From: Sympetrum striolatum
Lineage: Eukaryota > Arthropoda > Insecta > Odonata > Libellulidae
Assembly: GCA_947579665.1 (NCBI GenBank)
Contig: OX388351.1
Span: forward strand, 62,752,939 to 62,816,938
Length of the DNA stretch: 64,000 bases
Direction of reading: 5' to 3'
Below are positions 24,350 to 33,359 of the stretch, piece after piece (position 1 is the stretch's first letter; every line of letters starts with the position of its first letter). The notes under the pieces were generated by a model that worked only from the letters and a program-made list of their open reading frames with translations, had not been told where the DNA came from and made no database searches. A program made the position numbers and the translations under genes.

Positions 24350-24690
24350 TACCCAATCAAGTGTGCGCAAATGGCTGCGGTGATTACTTTGGAAGAGCGC
24401 ACGGAGTCGGAACCGATTCCGCCGATTTTTTTATCCTCCACCGTCGGATTAACGAATTCGCGCCAATTATTCGAGATATTTGTCGGTTTGCTCCAATTAG
24501 CGGCCATTTCCGGGCCAACAGCTCGCTAGCCCTGTTCATACTTAGACTGATTGATGGCGGATTTCCGTGTACCCGCGATAAAAACTCCGGGCTCATCTCC
24601 AACCGCAGATCGCAACCGAATTCGACGTCCCCGCACACTCACTGTGCCTGCTTTTGCTTGCCGCAATTTGGCCATTTTATATTAATTTGA
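24350..24690. promoter_or_regulatory. Candidate conserved non-coding element / enhancer
   Basis: A GC-richer block dense with recognisable binding-site cores: CGGATTAACG, CCAATTATTCG, CCAATTAGCGG, TTGATGGCGG and a terminal TTAATTTGAG. Such homeodomain- and PBC-like cores in CpG-retaining sequence are typical of developmental enhancers. Open frames on both strands (24361-24690 plus, 24384-24638 minus) overlap fully and neither resembles a known protein, so I read the block as regulatory. Confidence 0.35.
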
Positions 24691-24699
24691 GACTCCCGT

Positions 24700-25100
24700 G
24701 TAGGATCTGTTTGTTTGTGGGAACCAGGTCATTGAGTTCTGTATCTTACCCCCGTTCGAATTTCCAGAGATGGGTTAAATCGCTCCTCTTTGAAAGCCGT
24801 GTAAACGTCGGTTCATCTCAGTATTAAGTCAACGACCATTCCGCGAAATTTCTCCTAATAACGCTCATTAACGTTTTGATGAGAAGAGATGATTTCTGGG
24901 GATTTTAACGGATCTCTCGCACGAGTAACTGCTTGAAGTTTACTGAAATGATGAGTGGATTTTAATTTAAATACAGTTTCGGTTATAATTAATTTGATCA
25001 GCTGACATGGAAGTTTCACAATTAAAAGATCGAATAAATAAAAATTAAGAAAATAAAATAAAGAATTTCCTCAGAGATGCTGTATACTTGAAAATAAACA
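24700..25100. other. Non-coding stretch
   Basis: Nothing recognised. Confidence 0.55.
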
Positions 25101-25104
25101 TGAT

Positions 25105-25262
25105 GTAGAAAATTTGGTAAGGTCATTTTGCACGAAATGGCGTGCAGTCAGGATAGATCACAAGGAAGAATAGACCTGGAAAAGTCCGACGGGACCGGTA
25201 ATCGAACCCGGGTCTCCTGATTGCTGGTCAGGTGCTCTGTCCGTTGAGTTATCCCGCCGGAA
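25105..25262 (-). mobile_element. tRNA-derived SINE, family 1
   Basis: Read on the minus strand, a tRNA-like head (about 25187-25260) has a 7-bp acceptor stem with one G-T pair, an A box TAACTCAACGG, a 5-bp anticodon stem (CCTGA with TCAGG) and a B box GGTTCGATTAC. The body follows: GGACTTTTCCAGGTC, TTCCTTGTGATC, then TGCACGCCATTTCGTGCA, a 5-bp hairpin with an 8-base loop. The body is shared with the copy at 31911-32129, including the hairpin, so this is one dispersed family. A structured GC-rich stretch continues 5' to about 25330 and may belong to a longer form. No target duplication was found. Confidence 0.75.
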
Positions 25263-25334
25263 CATTCTCTCAAGCTATTCGGGAGACTATGTGGGCGAAG
25301 GACTTTGCGATTTCGTCCACTAGGCGGCATAGTT

Positions 25335-26590
25335 CGCAGTCACGTGGTTGGATAGTTTTCAGAAGTACAAATATACAAATTTTGTGGATATTCTAACGTC
25401 AACTAATACACGTTATGACTTACCTAAATTCAAAAGAAAGGTGGAAGTTGCTTAAGAAACGATAGTCGTAAGCAAAGATAATATGGAATAAAGTGAATTA
25501 TAAGTAAGCCTTCGAAATAAAAATCTAAACTCTATAAGGTGAAAATTGTAATAAAACGTATTAAGTAGTTGCATCTGTTACCCAATATTCAAATTATTTA
25601 CAATTTTATTGAGGCTAAAGTTTTCTGACTAGAAAATTATATCAACTCTTTATGAATAAATAAGTTTCGTTTTAATTTTAATGTAATTCAATATGAAACT
25701 ACTAAGAAATTATTAAACGAGCACCGATTAAAGCCTAATCGACGTTTGAGGTGATGAGGGAGTCATCGATGAAAAAATAGCGCATAATATTGAACTGTAT
25801 AGATTCACGAATATAACCGATAAAACAGCAGTCGCAATAAAATGATATATTTTTGACTAATATTCCACTGGCAAAAAATATTTACATTGAAAATACAAAC
25901 ACCCAAAAAAAGAGACATCAATAAAAAATTCGAAAACGTACATTAAACGAAAGGTAAAATTATAATATTGACAAATATCGCGTGAAATAGGCAACTGTAG
26001 TATTTTCAGTTTTTCATAAAAGCGATTAAAAGAGTAAAACAGTAAAGCAAACAACGTATCAAATGCAAGCGCGGGTTAATTTATAAATATAACTTTTAAT
26101 CAAACTCGGGAGCAATTTATTTTTTGGTTAAACATCACAGTTCACATGCGATGAAACCTATAAATTCATATTAAATACATATTAAGTAAATATCAAATGA
26201 ATATTTAATAAATAAAAAATATTAGATAAATACCAATTAAATATTATGTAAATATAAAATGGATCTCACTAACTTATATGACCTCAAGTGTTCACTGTGT
26301 TTTTCACAAAGTATTAGCATTAACTCTAACACACCTATGATATTGAAATTTCTACTAGGAAGCCTTTTTATAGTCTACTTGAAAAGTTATCGCCTACTGC
26401 CAAGTTCAATACTCTTTCAGATTATTGAAAGGATTGGAAAAGTATAGTATAGTATTTTAATCGACAGCTCTGAAAATATTTCAATAATGGAAACAAGTCC
26501 CACATAAACTTCTCAGCGTATCGAATGTGAAAGAGGGCTCTTTATCAAGAGGGTAAGAGAAATCTGAGCTATCGGATGAATACCGTCGCG
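25335..26590. other. AT-rich non-coding stretch
   Basis: No gene or repeat recognised. 26160-26260 is a low-complexity AAATA/TTAAATA-rich tract. Confidence 0.55.
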
Positions 26591-26599
26591 GTTTGATGC

Positions 26600-27260
26600 C
26601 ATCGGAATGACAAGAACTTGAGCAGTTGATTATTGCAATGCCACGGATTCCAGCAGCAACGTGATCATTTCCCGAGGACCATTAAATGCGCAATTAATCC
26701 TCTTGGAATGCAATCGTTGAACAGAATAATTGAAACACTCTCAAGAATCCCTTCCGCCGATTCTTTTTCCGCTAGTAATTACACCAAGGCTGTTTTTTTC
26801 TCTTTAAGAGATTTCGGGCCCTTTTTCCCATCTCGCAGCGGAATGCATTAGTTGAAGGGAAAATGGGGATACCATTTTTTTCGCTTCATTTTTTCCGAGA
26901 AAAATCTCCCATTCCTCCTCCTTGATGAAGAAAAACTTTCCGGCGCATCTGGGTGAAACAAAGCAAAGGAAGTTGGATGTATGGATGCTTTATTTTCGTC
27001 TCGAAATGAAGAGAGAAATATTTTATTTCTATTTTAATGGAACTCTCCCGTCGCTAAAAACATTTTCGTTCCCGACCTCCATCTAATTCGATTCCAGATC
27101 ACATTTTCCACCCGCTGTGACATTATTTGGAGGTATTTTTAGTTACCCTTGCTTCTATAGGACTCGCAATTGAACAATTGTATTACGTTGCTTGAGGAGC
27201 ATGATTTCGTGACGGTGGTGCGTTTCGTCCGAATGCGTATTTGGAATCTGCACCGGAGTC
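26600..27260. other. GC-richer block, nature unclear
   Basis: Less AT-rich than its flanks. It contains a 72-codon plus frame (26633-26851, beginning MQCHGFQQQRDHF) that I do not recognise. It may be a set of conserved non-coding blocks. No splice-bounded coding frame could be argued. Confidence 0.3.
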
Positions 27261-27773
27261 TAAAACTCGGGGACGTAATTTAGTTATGAGCCTCATTGTT
27301 TTCTCTCCTTGAAAGGTCAGAGAAAAAGTTTAAGAGGGGTTCTTTGATATCAAGTCTCCGGAAAGAAACAAGGTTGAAATCTTTTATTTCTCTCGGCCGA
27401 TATTACATAGCTAAGAGAACTCTCATTTCGATGAAGAGGAACATAATTCATCTTTCCAAGAATGACAATGCATGAATAAATCACATATTTAAGTGAAATA
27501 TCGATTTTACCAACCATAGATATACATCATATGAAATATTACCGAATTATTATTTTATAAATATTATTATCTTTTTTAAACATTTTCACTCGCCAGAAAT
27601 CAGAATTTTGAAATATACATCTACGTAAATATACATTTAATTGCATGCAAGATACGATTACCGCCCTAGTCCATTAATATCTCTGATCTTATGCACATTA
27701 GAGTTTATGAGTTCCATATCTCATTCTCCCTCTCAGTTGTTTTCAATCAACAGCGAAGTTCTTTTTATCTCCT

Positions 27774-27800
27774 GAAGATGGCAACCTAGTTGCCAAATAC
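27774..27800. repeat. Penelope-like terminal motif (tentative)
   Basis: CTGAAGATGGCAACCTAGTT followed by GCC forms a short palindrome (GGCAAC-CTA-GTTGCC). It resembles the hairpin motif that follows the coding end of some Penelope-like retroelements. No GIY-YIG or RT coding sequence is visible next to it. Confidence 0.25.
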
Positions 27801-27909
27801 TTATAGAGAGTGAACTTTCAATTTCTTAGTCACGGAGAACCCTAACCTTCTCGGTTTTGGGTACACCCGTACGACGCGTTGCTTGCAAACAACGACTATT
27901 TGGAGGTTT

Positions 27910-28287
27910 TTAAATCGAATGCGGTAACACAGCCGAGTTCATTTTCTCCTGTTTAGATAGAACAATAACTCTGTAAAGCGAACCTTCTTTATCTATTTCC
28001 TCAATGTTTCCTGCTATATGATTTTGGGTCGCTGCTACTGGGTCGATACTGTACAGCTTTTGTCTTTCGACTTTAATCAGAAATTTAAGCTCTTCTCTTC
28101 TAAAGGTTTCCACCAAATTCAGAGTATTATGGTAGATATATAAATAGCAGAAATATTCTGGGTGTCTCTTTGTCTTGAATTGGCATCCACACCGTTTGCC
28201 CGATTTGTGTTTAACTTTGCATACGTGTTCTCTCGGATCAGGAAGTAAGTAATGTTCCATTTTATTCGATGATTTTGCTGGATTCAA
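27910..28287 (-). CDS. Unrecognised 125-codon open frame
   Basis: The frame runs from ATG (28287) to TAA. The N-terminal half is Cys/His/Lys-rich: EHVCKVKHKSGKRCGCQF is followed by KRHPEYFCYLYIYH, a spacing that could bind metal. The C-terminal half is charged (FRREELKFLIKVERQKL, then IAGNIEEIDKEGSLYRVIVL) and reads like ordinary helical protein. A frame this long with even composition is unusual in such AT-rich DNA, and it does not lie in a purine-biased island. It could be an exon, a young single-exon gene or a transposon fragment. No acceptor, donor or promoter was identified with confidence, and I assign no function. Confidence 0.35.
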   Translation of the reverse strand: MNPAKSSNKMEHYLLPDPREHVCKVKHKSGKRCGCQFKTKRHPEYFCYLYIYHNTLNLVETFRREELKFLIKVERQKLYSIDPVAATQNHIAGNIEEIDKEGSLYRVIVLSKQEKMNSAVLPHSI

Positions 28288-28294
28288 ACCAAGA

Positions 28295-29335
28295 TCACTA
28301 AAGTAGAATTCTATAAGACGAACATCTAAACCTCATTTTTATCGGTTGCATGCTTTATTTTTTTAAAAGAATTAAGTTAGAAGAAATACTAGGGCAGAGT
28401 CAATGTAAGTACCAAATAACAAAACAGAAAGTTAAATAAAAATTCATACATTGATCGTGGAACACTGTTTAATAATCGAAATTTCAAACATTTTGACAAA
28501 ATTTGCGTAAAAGTGCCAACGATTGTACTGCGAATACCAGTCCTTGAAATAAAAGGAAATAAATAGAGTTCCATTCAATGTATCGACCAAGAACCAACTA
28601 TAAATGAATGTTTCAACGTATATTTCAATTTTCTTGCAACCAGTTCTTTGCAACGTGAAAAATTAAAAGCTTTTAGGCGTCACATAAATTGGGCTGCACG
28701 AACCAATTTATCTAAGGTTACGTTTCACTTCAATTTTTAGCTAGGTTTTGGTTGGATACAAGCTCCTCTGTCATTTAATGATCCATAAATTGCGTATGCT
28801 CTTGGACCCAGAAATATGAAAACATATGCAATAATTATATTATATCTATTAAATAACTACAGAGTTAGGATGGGAGCAATCCCTTTGAAATACTAAAGTT
28901 AATTTGAGAACAATTTCCAGTTTTCGTTAACATTTCATAGCTACGATATATCCTGCCGAATTAAGCATATTTCTTAATATGTGACGGGGATTACGAAACG
29001 GTCTCAGCAATCACCAACGTCATCATTCTATGAAATCCCATTTCAGCCTATAAAAGCATGACGTGAGGGATTGTGACGTTCGAAACACTCCAAAAAAAAG
29101 TAATCTAGAAAAACTACTCTGCGAGATATGACTTCTTTTGATTAAAAGATAAAAAAAGCGATTGACTAAAAAAACTACTTTTGCGAAAGCCAGTCGAAAC
29201 GTCAAATTCACAACGTTGGAGCATCACATGCGATGGAAAAGGAAAGAACTTAGGGGCAGATAACGTGGAATGGAGATAGCGAAAATATCCCAAGGATCGC
29301 AGGGAAAGGACTGCGGGAATTAAAGCGCTTGTTTT
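28295..29335. other. AT-rich non-coding stretch
   Basis: Overlapping minus-strand frames at 28389-28653 and 29023-29211 have no motifs. Nothing recognised. Confidence 0.55.
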
Positions 29336-29339
29336 TGTG

Positions 29340-29615
29340 AAATGGCTGTCGATAGCAAAGAGCCATGCGATGATTGGTCTGCCGAAAATACGCCTCGGAA
29401 TGGATCATCCGAGGACAGCGCCCCCTCCCACCAGATGGCTCCTCATTTCCCTATATCCCTTCATCCAGTCTCTTCGGTCAAACGGCCGAATACGAGGATC
29501 CCACGGATATAAACCCATGCCCTCCTTCCACCGATATCTCCTCCCCTCAATTTTTTCCATTCCCTCTTCCCTTCCTTTATCCTTCATCCATTTCCCTTCA
29601 AATCCTTCTTTCGAG
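29340..29615. other. GC-rich block grading into a polypyrimidine island
   Basis: The first part (29342-29512) is a 56-codon plus-strand frame starting MAVDSKEPCDDWSAENTP, hydrophilic and with an even composition. The second part is a C/T-rich tract (CCTCCTTCCACC and CCCTCTTCCCTTCC) that creates the longer Ser/Pro-rich frames in other phases. No family was recognised for the 56-residue peptide. Confidence 0.3.
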
Positions 29616-29619
29616 TAAG

Positions 29620-30285
29620 GATGCTGAAAAAGGATGGCCCTTGCCGAGGGAAAGCTTAGTCCTTCATTTATTTGTAATTCACTTATATCTCACATGGAGA
29701 TTGAGTGCTTCAAGTCAGAATTTTTCAGAATGGAGGATTTAGTACCTTGCTATGTCAAAGTATGAATTACGCTACCGAAAAATCGGGGTTAATTAACTTA
29801 ATTTTTCATCACCCACTCACATAGGCGTATTCATATATTCCCATCAAAAGCATTATTGCAGTTTATATATTGATTGAGTGCTTTAAGTAGGCATCATTTT
29901 TTAAACTGCGCAATTGAATGAATTGATTTGTTGAAGTCTGAGTGATGCTAAATAAAAATTAGGGTTAAGTTTATTTTCTTCACTTACCCATTTAGATATC
30001 CTTTACGTGTTTATGTGTCCCCAGTTAGAGTAAGCAGTCCGTGCATTTAACCCTGCATATAAGCGATTCGGTAGTGAATTAACCCTCCATCGGTGGCGCC
30101 TAAAATCTTCACGATAACTCGTATTTTACATTCAATACTACAGGTACAGTTTCGTGTAAAAGTGTGAAATAAGTTGAACTGATTGTCATTACTGATATCT
30201 AAACCATAACTAATTATATACAAAATTAGATATCTACATAAATACCCTACACGCCGTCTGTATACGTGTGGCAGGGGTTATGGTG
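29620..30285. other. AT-rich non-coding stretch
   Basis: Nothing recognised. Confidence 0.55.
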
Positions 30286-30287
30286 TA

Positions 30288-30415
30288 AAGATAGAATATT
30301 TGGAACACAGCTGTTGATGAATAAGAGGTTTTAAATCTCCAATAGCCGTCTTTGTCGGTGTTCCTCGTCTCATTCATCGGTATTTGGAGAAACGAGAAAG
30401 GAACACCTTACTTTT
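30288..30415 (+). repeat. Half copy of a foldback repeat family
   Basis: The stretch from AATATTTGGAACAC to GGAACACCT matches one arm of the foldback at 59633-59893. The block AGAGGTTTTAAATCTCCAAT plus the following TAGCCGTCTTTGTCGG (30324-30358) is almost identical to the reverse complement of that element's right arm. Here the second arm is missing. A smaller hairpin remains (GGTGTTCCT at 30358-30366 with AGGAACACC near 30399-30407). Confidence 0.75.
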
Positions 30416-30629
30416 ATGAATTCCTTAACAAAATTAAGAACTCCTTAGGAAAGACCACAAAGGTACAGTTGATTCTGTATCATTTCTCTAATAATAATTA
30501 GTTATAATTTAAAAGTGTACCATATTTTCGAGTTTCTTCTAGTACCGCTTGTTTGTTATATTCTACCATTTCATTCCTGTAAGCTTTATTATCACTATAC
30601 TATAGAATAGGTTTATTTCAACCACTTAT

Positions 30630-30895
30630 TTATTCCTTTCCTTTTCTTCCAAATCTCTCTAATTCGTGCCTAATTTTTTATTCCTTCTTTCATCGATCCA
30701 TACAGCACCAGCCTTCATTTTGGGGTTTTCTTTGGTTTTTTGAAACGTAGCGTAGTGGTGAACGTTTTATAAACTTTAATTTCTTCCTGTGTGATTTCTT
30801 GTTCTTATGTATTCTTCTCAGTTTTTAATCCACGTATTTGTCATTTTCGATTTTCGGAGGTTTCAATAAAATGAAAGTTTTCTTTCTCTAATTAT
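30630..30895 (-). pseudogene. Decayed LINE C-terminal region
   Basis: On the minus strand, IRERKLSFY (30866-30892) and FQKTKENPKMKAGAVWIDER (ending near 30683) lie in the same frame about 60 codons apart, with stop codons between them. This pair matches a tail I associate with arthropod non-LTR retrotransposon ORF2 proteins, in which an 'IRERKLSFYGH' motif is followed by a Lys-rich 'G-KWT-ERK-KHSERMKE-W' ending. Stops and substitutions show that it is dead. The assignment is from recalled consensus and needs a search. Confidence 0.55.
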
Positions 30896-30899
30896 GTCT

Positions 30900-31905
30900 A
30901 TGATTTTCTTAATACGTGCATAAAGCTCGTCGTTTCCTCTATTTTTCCCTCTGTGACTGGACCCAGGGCTGTTTCTTTGTATATTTCATTTATCCTTACA
31001 GCTTTATCATAATAAATAACAAAAATTAATAATTCCAATTAATTGTGTAAGACATGGAATGCATTTATGAATCACTTCGCAAAAAAATCTAAACAGCTGA
31101 CGAAGGTTTGATTGCCCAACTTTATACTTTCAGATACGCAATCAGGAGGGAATGAAATGTATTTTTTATGGTTTGCCTACCACACAGCTGTATATAAGCT
31201 TCATATTTGACCTAATTTCACTACTAATAGTTTTTCTTAAATCTACGGCTCTCCATGCGATTGTTTGGTAAAGTCATGGGAACACATTAACGCAAAAAAC
31301 AGTCCCGTTTTGCCGGTTTTTGCTAAGATATTACATCATTAACGAACAATATGGAATCTGGAAAACTTATACATCCGTCTATGCATATATTCATAGTGGT
31401 TCTTATTATAAAAACAGCCTCTACAATGGGTCTTAATGATGAATACATTTTGGATAACTATCTTTTAGGAGGATTGGATTCATTTAGTAATTAGTAGGTA
31501 TATCCTTGAATTAGGCTACAGAAATTAGTAATTTATACTAATGAATATAGGGAAGATGAATTAAGATTAGTAGATCATTCTTTAAGTTTACAGTTGTGAT
31601 TCCAGATATTCCAGATAGTCATATGAAATATATCGATGCACATCTTGAACCTTCGCCAAATATTGCTTCAGAATGACTCGGAAAATCTTCCGTGAAGATA
31701 AAGTAAACACTCAGTATATTTATTTCTAAAAAGAATTACCAATACCGAAACCTGAGTTCAGCACGATAAGTTAAATTCCAGGAAGATATACTCATAGTAA
31801 TATTAATAATAAATTCATTCCATCATTTGTAATAATAAATCATCTCTTACTGATATATTTTTCTTACATATGTACATAAGAAAATTGATGAATTTTACAG
31901 CAATA
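30900..31905. other. AT-rich non-coding stretch
   Basis: It may hold further decayed LINE sequence at 30900-31000. Otherwise nothing recognised. Confidence 0.5.
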
Positions 31906-31910
31906 TTTCT

Positions 31911-32129
31911 CCCAAAGAAAAACGTACTTGATAATAGTCTGAAAGGACCGGAAAGCGAACCCGGGATCTTCCTCTATCCGGGAGGCTGCCTTAACCATTT
32001 AAGCTACCCCGATAGAGGAAGATCCCGGGTTCAATTCCCGGCCCTGTCAGACTTTTTTCAAGTCCGTTTTTCCTTGGGATTTTTCCTGGGTGCACGCCCT
32101 TATGTGCAAAGTAACTTTAACCCTTTCCT
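31911..32129. mobile_element. Palindromic tRNA-SINE (family 1) with 12-bp target duplication
   Basis: A perfect direct repeat AGCAATATTTCT flanks the element (31899-31910 and 32130-32141). Inside, 31911-31982 and 32007-32078 are inverted copies of each other with few mismatches around a 24-base loop. The left arm, read on the minus strand, holds a whole tRNA-like head (A box TAGCTTAAATGG, a B-box region) plus the start of the body. The right arm starts mid-head (GATAGAGGAAGATCCCGGG), has a B box GGTTCAATTCC, and continues into the full body with the TGCAC-GTGCA hairpin and the tail. The body matches the SINE at 25105-25262. Target-primed insertion with a 5' inversion is the simplest reading. 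Confidence 0.85.
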
Positions 32130-32144
32130 AGCAATATTTCTGTT

Positions 32145-32840
32145 TAATGACATATAAGTGAAACCTGGAGTCATTCTTTATATAGATGAAAGAGATAGGT
32201 AAATGTGAAATAATTACGTTGAGTATGTATTAAAATAAACTACGTGATCCAGCGCATTTTTGGAAAACAGAAGCTGATAAGGCATTCATGTGTAAAATTT
32301 GTTATTATTCAGTGTTAGTATCTCTAACCTGTCCTTAACTGTCAATTATCCAGCAGTTAGTGCTGTGCAGGTATATTATTTGCAAATGAAGAGTGTTATT
32401 TCGCCATGGTATGCAATATAATTCCTGTTTACTATACTAGAGAATTTTTGACTTACCTAAGTTGGTGTTTTTCCTTCTTTTGACGATGCATGTTACTGCA
32501 TTTTACATTATACCTTCAACTTATGAAATATAATAGCTATAGCAATGTGACTGGACATCGTCTACGTTCCCAAAGCTGTAGAAAGCATATTTATCATGAA
32601 TTATCTAGGCTTTCAAAAATTGAGGAAATCAGCAACTATAGAAATAATGGAAGCATTTGAAGTTTTTAAAGCGAAATAATTTTTAATGATGTTTTTATAG
32701 CATAAAGGAAAAACTACTACTTAAAACCAATGGCTAGAATTTGAAGCATGTATTACACATTTAATTACATCTAAACGCAGTAACAAGAGGTCCTTTGTTG
32801 CAGTTGCCAAGCTATCGATTTCTAAAATTAATGGTAGTGG
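32145..32840. other. AT-rich non-coding stretch
   Basis: Nothing recognised. Confidence 0.55.
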
Positions 32841-32849
32841 GGAATGGGT

Positions 32850-33125
32850 ATCCATTACCCCTCCGCTCCTAATCTTTTTACCTTTTTCCTTTCCATCTTT
32901 TCATCTTTAAACCTTCTTTGCTCTCTCCACTTCCTCTCTACATCAAACCAACTTTAGGATCTTTCAAATCCTCCTTTATTCGGCCAATTTTCATTCGGCG
33001 GACTTGGCAAACCCTCTTCCTTCCGTAATTGGATTCCCATACTCTCGGAGAAGACACAGAGGAAGTGTTCCCCAAGAAATTATAAAGTCCAACTTCCTCG
33101 CTCTATCTCCCTCTCCGCACAGTCG
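32850..33125. other. Polypyrimidine island
   Basis: C/T-rich plus strand (for example ACCTTTTTCCTTTCCATC and CTCTCTCCACTTCCTCTC), similar in character to the islands at 8870 and 29440. Confidence 0.55.
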
Positions 33126-33289
33126 ATGTCTACTTTAGGGGACTCGACGTTTGAAGAGATTTGAGAGGGAAACAGTTTGCGATTTGAGCAGCTCACGGAT
33201 CGAGTCACCCGAAGTGGGAGTGAAATATAGAAAGTCACGGTCGCCCGTAATTCTTTCTCTTCCGAAACGGTACTCTTCCTGTAAAGCGA

Positions 33290-33350
33290 CTTTAAGGTTA
33301 AAGTCTATGGTATTAGGCCGGGCTTTGTGGAACGACATTATAGATAAAAG
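33290..33350. repeat. Dispersed short repeat, copy A
   Basis: On the plus strand this block (AAGTCTATGGTATTAGGCCG, then GCTTTGTGGAACGACATT) matches 57391-57440. The minus-strand frames at both sites therefore begin MSFHKARPNTIDF and MSFHEVRPNTIEF. It may be a transposon terminus; the family is unknown. The neighbouring opposite-strand frames at 33135-33354 look like shadows. Confidence 0.55.
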
Positions 33351-33359
33351 ATAATAATT

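Noticed and set aside
25187..25260. Functional tRNA gene on the minus strand
   Set aside because: The anticodon loop lacks the usual T at position 33 and the sequence continues into a SINE body shared with another locus.
27840..27870. AACCCTAACC as a telomere-type repeat
   Set aside because: A single partial copy only; no tandem run of an insect (TTAGG) or vertebrate (TTAGGG) telomere unit is present.
29374..29742. 122-codon plus-strand frame and its opposite-strand partner
   Set aside because: Derived from the polypyrimidine island; frames on both strands overlap and none resembles a protein family.
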